From assembly GCF_900167565.1 (NCBI RefSeq), contig NZ_FUZV01000001.1, positions 1,054,001 through 1,118,000 of the forward strand: a DNA stretch of 64,000 nt. The letters are read 5' to 3'. The notes beneath the pieces are model-generated. The model did not search any database. It was not told the origin of the DNA and worked only from the letters and a program-made list of their open reading frames with translations. The DNA is from Pseudoxanthomonas indica (lineage in GTDB: Bacteria > Pseudomonadota > Gammaproteobacteria > Xanthomonadales > Xanthomonadaceae). This document shows, in pieces, positions 18,197 to 27,180 of the stretch; the stretch's first letter is position 1, and every line of letters begins with the position of its first letter. Made by a program: the position numbers and the translations under genes.

Positions 18197-19603
18197 ATGC
18201 GTCTTGCACCGCTGTTGATCGCACTGAGCCTGGCCTTGCCGGCCGCCGCCGCTGAAAAGCCCACCGCCATCCCGCCCAGCTCGCTCGCCGTGGCCGCGCA
18301 GCTGCGCGAACAGGCACTCAAGGACGACACCGGCTGGAAGGTGGTCGAGTCGCTCACCACGGAAGTGGGCCCGCGCCTGGCCGGCAGCGAAGCCGATGCA
18401 CGCGCCGCGGCCTGGGCCGTGGCCAAGTTCAAGGCGCTGGGATTCGACAAGGTCTGGACCGAGCCGGTGACCTTTCCCAAGTGGGAACGGCGCAGCGAAC
18501 ATGCCGCCGTAATCGGCGCGCATCCGCAGCCCTTGACGATCACCGCGCTCGGCGGCAGCCCCGGTGGCACCGTGCAGGCCGAGGTCGTGCGCTTTGCCGA
18601 TCTCGCTGCACTGGAAGCCGCGCCGGCGGATTCGCTCAAGGGCAAAATTGCGTTCGTCGATTACCAGATGAAGGCCGACCGCGCCGGCAGTGACTATCGC
18701 AACGGCGGTGCCATCCGCTCACGCGGCCCCTCGGCGGCGATCCGCAAGGGCGCCATCGGTTATCTGATGCGCTCGGCGGGCACCGATCAACATCGCGTCC
18801 CGCATACCGGCATCACCCGTTTCGATGAAGGCCTGACGCCGGTGCCGTCGGCGGCGCTGGCCACGCCCGATGCCGATCAGCTCAGCCGTCTGCTCTCACG
18901 CGGCCCAATCACCGTCAAGCTGGCGCTGGATTGCGGTTGGGATGGCAGCTACACCTCGCAGAATGTCATCGGCGAGATCACCGGCCGCAGCCTGCCGCAG
19001 GAAGTGGTGGTGATTGGCGGCCATCTGGATTCCTGGGACCTGGGCACCGGCGCCATCGATGACGCCGCCGGCGTGGGCATCACCATGGCCGCGGGCCACT
19101 TGATTGGCCAGCTCAAGCAGGCGCCCAAGCGCACCATCCGCGTCATTGCCTTCGCCAACGAGGAGCAGGGCCTGTACGGCGGCCGTGCCTATGCCGACCA
19201 GCATCGGGCCGACGTGCGCAAACATCAGATTGGCGCCGAGAGCGATTTTGGTGCGGGCCGCATCTACGCGTTCAACACCAGCGCGCCGGAGTCTGCACGC
19301 GCCGCGACCCAACAAATTGCCGAGGCACTGGCGCCGCTGGGCATCGAGTATCAACCCACAAAGGGTGGCCCGGGTCCGGACATCAGCCCCTTCGCCGCTC
19401 ATGGCCTAGCCTGGGCCTGGTTGGCGCAGGACGGAACGGATTACTTCAACCTGCACCACACCGCCGACGACACGCTGGACAAGATCGATCCGCAGGCGCT
19501 GGCTCAGAATGTCGCCGCGTACACCGTGTTTGCTTACCTCGCCGCAGATGCCGACGGTGGCTTCGGCAGCGAAGCCAAAGAGGTCACGCCACCCAACGAA
19601 TGA
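18197..19603 (+). CDS. Secreted M28-family zinc aminopeptidase
   Basis: A 468-residue exported metallopeptidase. A signal peptide (LLIALSLALPAAAA) ends near residue 19. A protease-associated-like insert lies at about residues 120-240 before the M28 catalytic core. Zinc and catalytic residues are visible as His276 in GGHLDSWD, Asp288 in GAIDDAAG, the Glu322/Glu323 pair in ANEEQGLYGG and a C-terminal HHTADDTLDKID. Family members are periplasmic or secreted aminopeptidases that remove N-terminal residues from peptides. It is a single-gene unit between two terminators. Confidence 0.93.
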   Translation: MRLAPLLIALSLALPAAAAEKPTAIPPSSLAVAAQLREQALKDDTGWKVVESLTTEVGPRLAGSEADARAAAWAVAKFKALGFDKVWTEPVTFPKWERRSEHAAVIGAHPQPLTITALGGSPGGTVQAEVVRFADLAALEAAPADSLKGKIAFVDYQMKADRAGSDYRNGGAIRSRGPSAAIRKGAIGYLMRSAGTDQHRVPHTGITRFDEGLTPVPSAALATPDADQLSRLLSRGPITVKLALDCGWDGSYTSQNVIGEITGRSLPQEVVVIGGHLDSWDLGTGAIDDAAGVGITMAAGHLIGQLKQAPKRTIRVIAFANEEQGLYGGRAYADQHRADVRKHQIGAESDFGAGRIYAFNTSAPESARAATQQIAEALAPLGIEYQPTKGGPGPDISPFAAHGLAWAWLAQDGTDYFNLHHTADDTLDKIDPQALAQNVAAYTVFAYLAADADGGFGSEAKEVTPPNE

Positions 19604-19615
19604 GGTCATCCCACG

Positions 19616-19660
19616 GTAGGAGGGGCTGATCAGACATTCGTCTGTTGAAAGCCAGCCCCG
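19616..19660. repeat. Decayed REP pair
   Basis: GTAGGAGGGGCT (19616-19627) and AGCCCCG (19654-19660) are the outer arms of a REP like the one at 4439, but the middle has diverged. It touches the terminator that follows. Confidence 0.5.
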
Positions 19661-19691
19661 AAAAAAAGGCCCGCGCTAGCGGGCCTTTTTT
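19661..19691. terminator. Bidirectional terminator
   Basis: GGCCCGC (19668-19674) pairs with GCGGGCC (19679-19685) across GCTA, flanked by A7 on the left and T6 on the right. It serves both the M28 peptidase gene from the left and the TrmH-family gene from the right. Confidence 0.93.
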
Positions 19692-19724
19692 CTGGGGAGG
19701 TCCCCGAGCCATATCGGGAAAGAT

Positions 19725-20687
19725 TCAATCCCGCTGCTGCCGCCACAGCGCCAGCATCACCGCGGTGGCGGCGGCCACGTTGAGGCTTTCCACCGCGCCG
19801 GTGCCCGGAATCGACACCCGCGCATCACAGGCGGCGGCGAGCTTGAGATCCATGCCCTCGCCTTCCGCGCCCATCACGTACACCAGGCGCTCCGGCAGGC
19901 CGGTGTCGAACAGATCCATGCCGTCACGCACCATCGTGGCGGCCAGGGCAAAGCCTGCCTCGTGCAGATCATCGATGGCCTCGGCCGGCGCGCCCATGCG
20001 CACCAGCGGCACGCGTTCGGCGCCGCCTTCGGCCACGCGCGCCGCAGCGCCGGACACGGCCAGATGCGAGTTGTTCGGCAACAGGATGGCCGACACGCCA
20101 AAGTGCGCCGCCGAGCGCAGGATGGCACCGAAGTTGTGCGGATTGCCTACCCCATCCAGCCACAATGCCAACGCCGGGCCCGGCGGCAATTCGCGCAACC
20201 AGTCGCGCAGGGCGGCCGGCTCGGACTTCAGCACTTCGGCCACGATGCCTTCGTGGTGCTGGCTGCCGGCCAGCTTGTCCAGATCCTGCTCGGCGACCAC
20301 GCGATAGCCCACGCGCTGCTTCACGCACCAGGCCAGCAAAGCCTTGAAGCGCGGGATGCGGGTTTCGTCCAGGTAGACCTTGCGGATGGCCTCCGGCCGC
20401 TGCTCGAAGACCGCCTGCACGGCGTTGATGCCGTACAGCCGCACCTCGCTGCGGTTGGCGCCCGCGTGCGGCGCGGCCGGCTCGGAGGCGGCCTCGCGGA
20501 ACTCGTCGCCTGCCCATTCGCGTGAGGGTGCGCGCGCCGCTCGGGGCGGCGCGGCACGCTGCCCGCCGCGTGCGGCGGCGGGTGCACGCGGCTCGCGATG
20601 TTCGCGCGGGTCGCGAGGATCACGCGGCCCTTTCGGGCCACCGGGACCACGCGAGGGCGGACGGGTGTTGTCCCAGGGATTGCTCAT
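19725..20687 (-). CDS. TrmH/SpoU-family RNA 2'-O-methyltransferase (YfiF-like)
   Basis: A 320-residue SAM-dependent RNA ribose methyltransferase. The first 75 residues are disordered, rich in Arg, Pro and Ala, with a PRDPREHREPRAP run. A substrate-binding domain follows (LYGINAVQAVFEQRPE). The knotted SPOUT domain then shows all three motifs: NPHNFGAILRSA, VMGAEGEGM and IPGTGAVESLNVAAATAV. The basic tail plus domain order resembles E. coli YfiF more than RlmB, so the target, rRNA or tRNA, is left open. Its ATG is one base after the stop of the upstream AGCS symporter gene, so translation is probably coupled. Confidence 0.88.
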   Translation of the reverse strand: MSNPWDNTRPPSRGPGGPKGPRDPRDPREHREPRAPAAARGGQRAAPPRAARAPSREWAGDEFREAASEPAAPHAGANRSEVRLYGINAVQAVFEQRPEAIRKVYLDETRIPRFKALLAWCVKQRVGYRVVAEQDLDKLAGSQHHEGIVAEVLKSEPAALRDWLRELPPGPALALWLDGVGNPHNFGAILRSAAHFGVSAILLPNNSHLAVSGAAARVAEGGAERVPLVRMGAPAEAIDDLHEAGFALAATMVRDGMDLFDTGLPERLVYVMGAEGEGMDLKLAAACDARVSIPGTGAVESLNVAAATAVMLALWRQQRD

Positions 20688-20688
20688 G

Positions 20689-22185
20689 TCAGGCCTGCGG
20701 CTTGTTCCAGAAATCGGCGTTGCGGATGCCCAGCGCTTGCGGATCGAAGGTGGGGTCCAGGCCCTGCTTCTTCTGCCGCTCGTAATCGCGCAGGGCCAGC
20801 ATGGCCGGCTTGTGCAGGATCAGGATGGCGATGATGTTGAGCCAGGCCATCAAGCCTACGCCGATGTCGCCCAGCCCCCAAGCCACGCCGGCATTGTGGA
20901 AGGCGCCGAAAATCACCATCGAGATGATGCCCAGCCGCAGCAGCAGCACGGTCAGCGGACGACGGCGGTTGCCGTTGACATAGCTGAGGTTGGTCTCGGC
21001 CATGTAGTAGTAGGCCATGATGGTGGTGAAGGCGAAGAAGAACAGCGCCACCGCGACAAAGCCGGCGCCCCAGCCGGGCAGCACCGATTCCACCGACGCC
21101 TGGGCAAAGCCCGGGCCTTCGGCCACGCCGGCCAGGCCGGAGAACAGGTGCGGTCCACCGTCCGGCGAGTACACGTTGTACTTGCCGGTGGCCAGGATCA
21201 GGAAGGCGGTCGCCGTGCACACCATCATGGTGTCGAAGTAAATCGCAAAGGCCTGCACATAGCCCTGCTTGGCCGGATGCGAGACTTCCGCGGCAGCGGC
21301 GGCGTGCGGACCGGTACCCTGGCCTGCCTCGTTGGCGTAGATACCGCGCTTGACGCCCCACTCCACCGCCAGGCCCAGCATGGCGCCGAAGGCGGCGTGC
21401 GTACCGAAGGCGCTGTCGAAGATGATGCGGAACATGTCCGGCACGCGCTCGGCGTTGAGCAGCATCACGAACACCGCCATGCCGATGTAGCCCAGCGCCA
21501 TGAAGGGCACCACGACTTCGGCGAAGTTGGCGATGCGCTTGACTCCGCCAAAGATGATCACCGCCAGCAGCAGGGCCACCGCAACGCCCACGCCGAGCTT
21601 GAACAGATCACGCGCCGGCATGCCCCACCAGGTGGCGTCCAGGCTGCCGAACAGGCTGCCGTTGTGGAAGACATTGGCCGCGCTGTCGGCAATGGCGTTC
21701 GCCTGCACGCCGGGCATCAGGAAACCGGCGGCGGCAATGGTGACGATGGCGAAGGCCAGCGCATACCACTTCAGCCCCATGGCCTTTTCAATGTAGTAGG
21801 CCGGACCACCGCGATAGCGGCCTTCCTCGTCCTTGACCTTGTAGATCTGCGCCAGCGTCGACTCGACATAGGAGGTGGAGGCGCCGAGGAAGCCCATCAC
21901 CCACATCCAGAAGATCGCACCGGGGCCGCCGAAGGCGATGGCCGTGGCCACGCCCGCGATGTTGCCGATGCCGATGCGGCCCGCCATGGACATGGCCAAG
22001 GCCTGGAACGAGGACACGCCGGCGTCGGATTTCTGTCCGCCCACGGTCAGGCGAATCATTTCCACGAAGCCGCGCACCTGCATGAAACGCGTGCGCACGG
22101 TGAAGAACAGGCCGGCCGCCAGGCACATGAAGATCAGTGCCTTGCTCCAGATGACGCCGTTGATGGCGATGATGATGGATTCCAC
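20689..22185 (-). CDS. AGCS-family sodium:alanine/glycine symporter
   Basis: A 498-residue inner-membrane carrier with about ten membrane segments. It has the AGCS signature GRIGIGNIAGVATAIAFGGPGA near residue 70, followed by an FWMWVMGFLGAS segment and the GQGTGPHAAAAAEVSHPAKQG loop. The family couples sodium entry to uptake of alanine or glycine. The start is GTG at 22185; no ATG fits better. It is the first gene of a two-gene unit with the TrmH-family methyltransferase. Confidence 0.93.
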   Translation of the reverse strand: MESIIIAINGVIWSKALIFMCLAAGLFFTVRTRFMQVRGFVEMIRLTVGGQKSDAGVSSFQALAMSMAGRIGIGNIAGVATAIAFGGPGAIFWMWVMGFLGASTSYVESTLAQIYKVKDEEGRYRGGPAYYIEKAMGLKWYALAFAIVTIAAAGFLMPGVQANAIADSAANVFHNGSLFGSLDATWWGMPARDLFKLGVGVAVALLLAVIIFGGVKRIANFAEVVVPFMALGYIGMAVFVMLLNAERVPDMFRIIFDSAFGTHAAFGAMLGLAVEWGVKRGIYANEAGQGTGPHAAAAAEVSHPAKQGYVQAFAIYFDTMMVCTATAFLILATGKYNVYSPDGGPHLFSGLAGVAEGPGFAQASVESVLPGWGAGFVAVALFFFAFTTIMAYYYMAETNLSYVNGNRRRPLTVLLLRLGIISMVIFGAFHNAGVAWGLGDIGVGLMAWLNIIAILILHKPAMLALRDYERQKKQGLDPTFDPQALGIRNADFWNKPQA

Positions 22186-22294
22186 GCGATAACCCCGGAC
22201 GGAGGAAGGAAAGGTCCCCCGTCGACAGGGGCCAGGGCGATTCTGGCCGAATTACCGCGCGATTACGAGGCGAATGCCTCGTTGGTGCATCAAA

Positions 22295-22837
22295 TCAGGC
22301 TTGTTCCGCGCGGACCCGCGCGTACATCCGCACATCGTGCGGGCGACCGTGCTTGAGGAAAGATTGGCGCAGGATGCCTTCCTGGGCAAAGCCGGCCTTT
22401 TCCAGCACGCGCGCCGAGGCCGCGTTCTGGGTCAGCACCACCGCCTGTACGCGATGGATGTCATGGTGCTGCATCAGCCAGGGCACGAAGTCGGCCACGA
22501 CCCGGCTCATCAGGCCACGCCCCCACAGGCGGCGACCCAACCAGTAGCCCAGTTCGGCGCTGCCCTGGTGATCACCGCCCAGCAGGCGCGCGCCGATGCC
22601 GCCACAGGCACGGCCATCCACATCGATCGCAAACACCGGCTCGTCCAGGTTGACCACTTCCCCGGCCAGGAACCGCCAGGCGTCTTCGCGCCGATACGGA
22701 TGCGGAAAGCGATCGCTCAACGGCGCCGCCACTTCCGCATCGTTGGCATGTCGAATCAACCAGCGCGCATCTTCCGCCTTCCAGCGCCGCAACACGAACC
22801 CATCGCCACGCAGGCGCACTTCCTTACCTTCAACCAT
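22295..22837 (-). CDS. GNAT-family N-acetyltransferase (RimJ/RimL type)
   Basis: A 180-residue acetyl-CoA-dependent acetyltransferase. The N-terminal VRLRGDGFVLRRWKAEDA and the acetyl-CoA-binding region GYWLGRRLWGRGLMSRVV fit the RimJ/RimL subgroup, as does VLTQNAASARVLEKAGF near the C-terminus. Its start overlaps the end of the RND pump gene by 8 bases, so it is co-translated with the efflux system. The substrate could be a ribosomal protein, a drug or another amine; the context suggests resistance, but this is inference. Confidence 0.88.
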   Translation of the reverse strand: MVEGKEVRLRGDGFVLRRWKAEDARWLIRHANDAEVAAPLSDRFPHPYRREDAWRFLAGEVVNLDEPVFAIDVDGRACGGIGARLLGGDHQGSAELGYWLGRRLWGRGLMSRVVADFVPWLMQHHDIHRVQAVVLTQNAASARVLEKAGFAQEGILRQSFLKHGRPHDVRMYARVRAEQA

Positions 22838-25800
22838 GTCCACCCACCGACGGTGTCTCGTCTTCCAGTCGTTGCAATTCGTGCGCCACGGCTTCGGGCG
22901 ATTTCGTGTACGGCGCGAGCAGTGCGTAGAACGCCGGCACCACATACAACGACAACAGCGTCGAGAACGACACGCCAAAAATCACCACCACGCCAATCGT
23001 GGCGCGGCTGGCCGAACCCGGACCACCCGCCACCACCAGCGGCACCGCGCCCATCACGGTCGCCACCGAAGTCATCAGGATCGGACGCAGGCGCACCTTG
23101 GAAGCTTCGGCGATTGCCTTGGCCACACTCATGCCTTCATCCCGCAACTGGTTGGCGAATTCCACGATCAAGATGCCGTTCTTGGCCGCCAGGCCGATCA
23201 ACATCACGATACCGATCTGACTGAACAGATTGAGTGTGCCACCCGTCACCCATAGACCGATCAACGCACCCAGCACCGCCAGCGGCACGGTCAGCATGAT
23301 CACCAGCGGATGGATGAAACTCTCGAACTGCGCGGCCAGCACCAGGTACACGATCAGCAAGGCCATGCCGAAGGTCAGCAGCACGGCGCCGCCGGCCTTC
23401 AGGTATTCGCGCGACTCGCCCTTCCAGTCCACCTGTGCATAGTCGGGCAGTTCTTCCTGCGACACCTGCTGCGCCCAGTCCATGGCCTCGCCCAGGGTGT
23501 AGCCCGGCGCCAGCGACGCACTCAGGGTGATCGCACGCAGGCGGTTGAAGCGGTTGAACGAACCGGGTTCGGCCACTTCCGACAAGGTCACCAGGTTCGA
23601 CAACGGGATCAGTTCACCGGCGCCGCCACGCACATAGGTGTTGGTCAGGTCCGCAGGCGTGGCGCGGCGTTCGCGGTCGGCCTGCATCAGCACGTCGTAC
23701 TCTTCGCCGTTCTCGACAAAGGTGGTGACCTGGCGCGAACCCATCATGGTTTCCAGGGTGCGGCCAATCTCCTGCACCGACACGCCCAGATCCGCGGCGC
23801 GGCTGCGGTCGATGTTGACCCGCATCTGCGGACGGGTTTCCTTGTAGTCCGAGTCCACGCCGTACAGGCCGGGATTCTGCTCCATCCGCTCCATCATGCG
23901 ATCGCGCCACTGCGACAGCTCGTTGTAGTCCGGGCCGCCCAGCACCATGCGGAACGGCTGGCCGCCACCGCGGACCAGGCCGGTGCGCTGCGAAGGCTGC
24001 GCGCGGATGCCGGGCATTTCTTCCAGCTGCTTGCGCACCGACTCCAGCACCTGGGTGGTGCTGACATCGCGCTTGTGCCAGTCCTGCAGGAACACGATCA
24101 CCTGGCCGGTATGCATTTCCTCGCTGGCGCCGAAACCGCCGGGCACGCGCGCGTTGGCGCGCTGGATCGGCTTGTCGTCGCCCACCTGGGTGGCAAACAG
24201 TTTTTCCACCTGCTGGATCTGTTTCACCGTGTAATCGAAGCCTGCGCCTTCCGGTCCCTGGATCGAGACGAAGAAGGAGCCGCGATCCTCCAGCGGCGCC
24301 AGTTCGCGTGGCACGCGCGAGGCCAGCAGGGCCGCCACACCCAGGCAGATCGCCAGCGTGGCGATCACCAGCACCGCGATGCGCTTGCCGGGCAGGGCCA
24401 CCAGCCGGGCCACCTGCTGCCCGTAGCCGTCGCTGATGCGATTCAACTGCCGGTTGATGAAGGCGTTGAAGCCCTTGGGCGCGGTGTGCGGACGCACCAG
24501 CTTGGACGACATCATCGGCGTCAGCGTCAACGCCACGAAGGCCGAGATGGCCACGGCAGCGGCCAGCGCTACCGACAGCTCGCGGAACAGGCGTCCGGTG
24601 TTGCCTTCCATGAAGCCCACCGGCAGGAACACCGCCACCAGCACGGCCGTGGTGGCGATGACGGCGAACGCCACCTGCGAGGTGCCTCGGCGCGCCGCCA
24701 CCAACGGCGGTTCGCCCAGATCGGCACGGCGCTGGATGTTTTCCAGCACCACGATCGCATCGTCCACCACCAGGCCGATACACAGCACCAGCGCCAGCAG
24801 GGTGAGCAGGTTGATCGAGAAGCCGAACGCGTACAACGCGATGAATGAGGTGATCAGGCACACCGGCACCGTCACCGCCGGAATCAACGCCGCGCGCAGG
24901 CTGCCCAGGAACAACCAGATCACCAGGAACACCAGCACCATGGCTTCAATCAGGGTGGCGTAGACGCGCTCCACCGACGCCTCGATGAAGATGGTGCTGT
25001 CATAGGCGACGAAAATCCTGGTGCCTTCCGGCAGCGTCGGCGCGATGCGTTCGGCCGCTGCCCGCGCCGCACGCGCCACATCCAGCGCATTGGCGGTGGA
25101 AGTCTTGACGATGCCCAGGCCCACATTGGGTACGCCGTTGCTGCGGAAGTAGGCACGGCGTTCGGCCGTTCCCAGTTCCACCTTGGCGATGTCGCCCACC
25201 CGCACTACGTAGCCATCAGCACCCTTGGACAGCGGCATCTGCGCAAACTGCTCCGCGCTCAGGTAGCCACGCTCGACGCGCAGGGTGAAGTCGCGGGTCT
25301 GCGATTCGATGCGGCCCGCGGGCAGCTCGATGTTCTCGCGGCGCAGGGCATTCTCGACATCGCTGGCGGTGATGCCGCGCGCCGCCATGGCGGCGCGGTC
25401 CAGCCAGATGCGCATGGCGTAACGCTGCGCACCGCTGATGCGCACCTGCGCCACGCCGTCCAGCGCGGACAGCTGATCGACGATGTAACGATCGGCGTAG
25501 TCAGTCAGCTGCAGGGTATCCATCTTGGTGGAACTCATGTTCAACCAGAGGATCACGTCCGCGTCGGCTTCCACCTTCTGCACTTCCGGTGGGTCGGCCT
25601 CTTCGGGCATGCGATCCATGACCCGGCTGACCTTGTCGCGCACGTCGTTGGCCGCGGCTTCGATATCACGGCTGAGGGTGAACTCGATGGTCACCTGCGA
25701 GCGACCATTGGAACTGCGGGACTCGATGGTCTCGATGCCTTCGATGCCGGCCAGCGCGTCTTCCAGAATCTGGGTGACGCGGGTTTCCACCACGGCGGCC

Positions 25801-25964
25801 GACGCGCCCGGATAGGTCACCTCCACCGATACCACCGGCGGATCGATGTTGGGCAGCTCGCGCAGGGTCAAACGCAGGAACGACATCACGCCCAGCACGA
25901 TCAGCAACAGGCTCATCACCACGGCCAGCACCGGCCGCTTGATCGACAGGTCCGAAATTTTCAT
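22830..25964 (-). CDS. RND efflux pump, HAE-1 family inner-membrane subunit
   Basis: A 1044-residue proton-driven multidrug transporter. The first segment is MKISDLSIKRPVLAVVMSLLL in family form, and two large periplasmic loops separate the two six-helix halves. The proton-relay Asp pair is in LVVDDAIVVLENI in TM4. The second half has FSQIGIVMLIGLAAKNGILIVEFAN in TM10. It follows its membrane-fusion protein gene by 3 bases and overlaps the GNAT gene. No outer-membrane factor is encoded here, so a TolC-like protein from elsewhere must complete the pump. Confidence 0.95.
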   Translation of the reverse strand: MKISDLSIKRPVLAVVMSLLLIVLGVMSFLRLTLRELPNIDPPVVSVEVTYPGASAAVVETRVTQILEDALAGIEGIETIESRSSNGRSQVTIEFTLSRDIEAAANDVRDKVSRVMDRMPEEADPPEVQKVEADADVILWLNMSSTKMDTLQLTDYADRYIVDQLSALDGVAQVRISGAQRYAMRIWLDRAAMAARGITASDVENALRRENIELPAGRIESQTRDFTLRVERGYLSAEQFAQMPLSKGADGYVVRVGDIAKVELGTAERRAYFRSNGVPNVGLGIVKTSTANALDVARAARAAAERIAPTLPEGTRIFVAYDSTIFIEASVERVYATLIEAMVLVFLVIWLFLGSLRAALIPAVTVPVCLITSFIALYAFGFSINLLTLLALVLCIGLVVDDAIVVLENIQRRADLGEPPLVAARRGTSQVAFAVIATTAVLVAVFLPVGFMEGNTGRLFRELSVALAAAVAISAFVALTLTPMMSSKLVRPHTAPKGFNAFINRQLNRISDGYGQQVARLVALPGKRIAVLVIATLAICLGVAALLASRVPRELAPLEDRGSFFVSIQGPEGAGFDYTVKQIQQVEKLFATQVGDDKPIQRANARVPGGFGASEEMHTGQVIVFLQDWHKRDVSTTQVLESVRKQLEEMPGIRAQPSQRTGLVRGGGQPFRMVLGGPDYNELSQWRDRMMERMEQNPGLYGVDSDYKETRPQMRVNIDRSRAADLGVSVQEIGRTLETMMGSRQVTTFVENGEEYDVLMQADRERRATPADLTNTYVRGGAGELIPLSNLVTLSEVAEPGSFNRFNRLRAITLSASLAPGYTLGEAMDWAQQVSQEELPDYAQVDWKGESREYLKAGGAVLLTFGMALLIVYLVLAAQFESFIHPLVIMLTVPLAVLGALIGLWVTGGTLNLFSQIGIVMLIGLAAKNGILIVEFANQLRDEGMSVAKAIAEASKVRLRPILMTSVATVMGAVPLVVAGGPGSASRATIGVVVIFGVSFSTLLSLYVVPAFYALLAPYTKSPEAVAHELQRLEDETPSVGGHG

Positions 25965-25967
25965 CGG

Positions 25968-27065
25968 TCAGCCTTGCTTGCCGGCAGGTGCGGCGGCGGG
26001 CTTGGCGGTACCGTCTTCGCGGCCTTCCGTGATGGGCGCGCCGGGACGCAGCTTGCCGGTGCCGTCGATGACGATGCGGTCGCCTGCCTTCACCCCTTCG
26101 AGGATTTCCACCACGCCTTCGCGGCGTACGCCCGTGGAAACCTTGGCCTGCTCAACGGTGTTGTCAGGCTTGACCCGGTAGACGAACGAATCGCGCCCCA
26201 CCTGGACCACGGCAATTTCCGGAATGACCAGCGCCTGCCGCGAAGGCCGGAACAGATTGACGTCCAGCAACAGGCCGGGACGCAGCGCGCGATCCGGATT
26301 GTCGAAGGTGGCGCGCACGGTCACCGCACGCGTGGCCGGGTCGACGCGGGCATCGATGGTTTCCACCTTGCCCTCGAACTTGCGGCCGGGATAGGCCGCG
26401 GTCACCGCCGACACGGCATCGCCAGGGTGGATGGTGGCCAGGGCCGCTTCCGGCACCTGGAAGTCCACGTACATCCGCGAGATGTCGTCGAGGGTGGCGA
26501 TTACCGTGGTCGGGGTGATCAGCGAACCCGGGCTGACCTGGCGGATGCCCAGCACGCCGGCAAACGGCGCGCGCACGCTGCGATCACCGATGTCGGCCTT
26601 CATCTGCGCCACCCGCGCGGCGGCGGCGTCGCGCAGGGCCAACTGGGTGTCCAGGGTCGAACGCGCCACCAGTTGTTGCTGGGCCAGTTCCTGCTGCCGG
26701 TTGTACAGGCGCTGGGCTTCTGCGTACGTGGCCTCGGCCTGCACCAGCGATGCCTGCGCGGCGTCACCGCGCAAGGTCACCAGGGTCTGCCCGGCACGCA
26801 CGTCCTGCCCGCTTTCGAAATGCACGTCCTGGACAATCTCGCTGACCTTGGCGGTCAGGGTGACGGATTCGTTGGCCTTGGCGGTGCCCAGCGCTTCCAG
26901 GCTGTCGTTCCATGACGAGGGCTGGACCGTCTGCGTGGTCACCAGCACCGGTCGATCCCCGCCCTGTCCGCCACCGCCAGCCTGCGCGTTCTTGTCGCCA
27001 CACGCCGACAGCAACAACAACGCAGCCGCAACGGTGATCGCGCGCCAACCGCTTCCACTCAGCAT
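25968..27065 (-). CDS. RND efflux membrane-fusion lipoprotein
   Basis: A 365-residue periplasmic adaptor. The lipobox LLSAC puts the lipidated Cys at residue 22. The domain order is the usual one: a half lipoyl domain, an alpha hairpin at about residues 100-165 (VQAEATYAEAQRLYNRQQEL and its return helix), the second half lipoyl domain (RAPFAGVLGIRQVSPGSLI), then beta-barrel domains. It is the first gene of the pump operon. The 115 bases upstream hold a 12-base palindrome and an inverted repeat that may bind a regulator, but no regulator gene is adjacent. Confidence 0.93.
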   Translation of the reverse strand: MLSGSGWRAITVAAALLLLSACGDKNAQAGGGGQGGDRPVLVTTQTVQPSSWNDSLEALGTAKANESVTLTAKVSEIVQDVHFESGQDVRAGQTLVTLRGDAAQASLVQAEATYAEAQRLYNRQQELAQQQLVARSTLDTQLALRDAAAARVAQMKADIGDRSVRAPFAGVLGIRQVSPGSLITPTTVIATLDDISRMYVDFQVPEAALATIHPGDAVSAVTAAYPGRKFEGKVETIDARVDPATRAVTVRATFDNPDRALRPGLLLDVNLFRPSRQALVIPEIAVVQVGRDSFVYRVKPDNTVEQAKVSTGVRREGVVEILEGVKAGDRIVIDGTGKLRPGAPITEGREDGTAKPAAAPAGKQG

Positions 27066-27130
27066 GTAAAAGTCCGTAATGATCGTTATCCCGCGAAGTG
27101 TACCTTCACGTCATGAACGATTTGGGGCAT

Positions 27131-27166
27131 CAACGCGTTGACAAGGGCATGACTGATGACCCTTGC
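27131..27166. promoter_or_regulatory. Adjacent palindrome and inverted repeat upstream of the efflux operon
   Basis: TCAACGCGTTGA (27131-27142) is a perfect 12-base palindrome. It touches CAAGGG (27143-27148), which is repeated inverted as CCCTTG (27161-27166). The pair sits between the cysNC stop and the efflux operon start. It could be an operator for the pump or a weak hairpin after cysNC; there is no T run. Confidence 0.35.
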
Positions 27167-27180
27167 CAGTGACCGAAACG

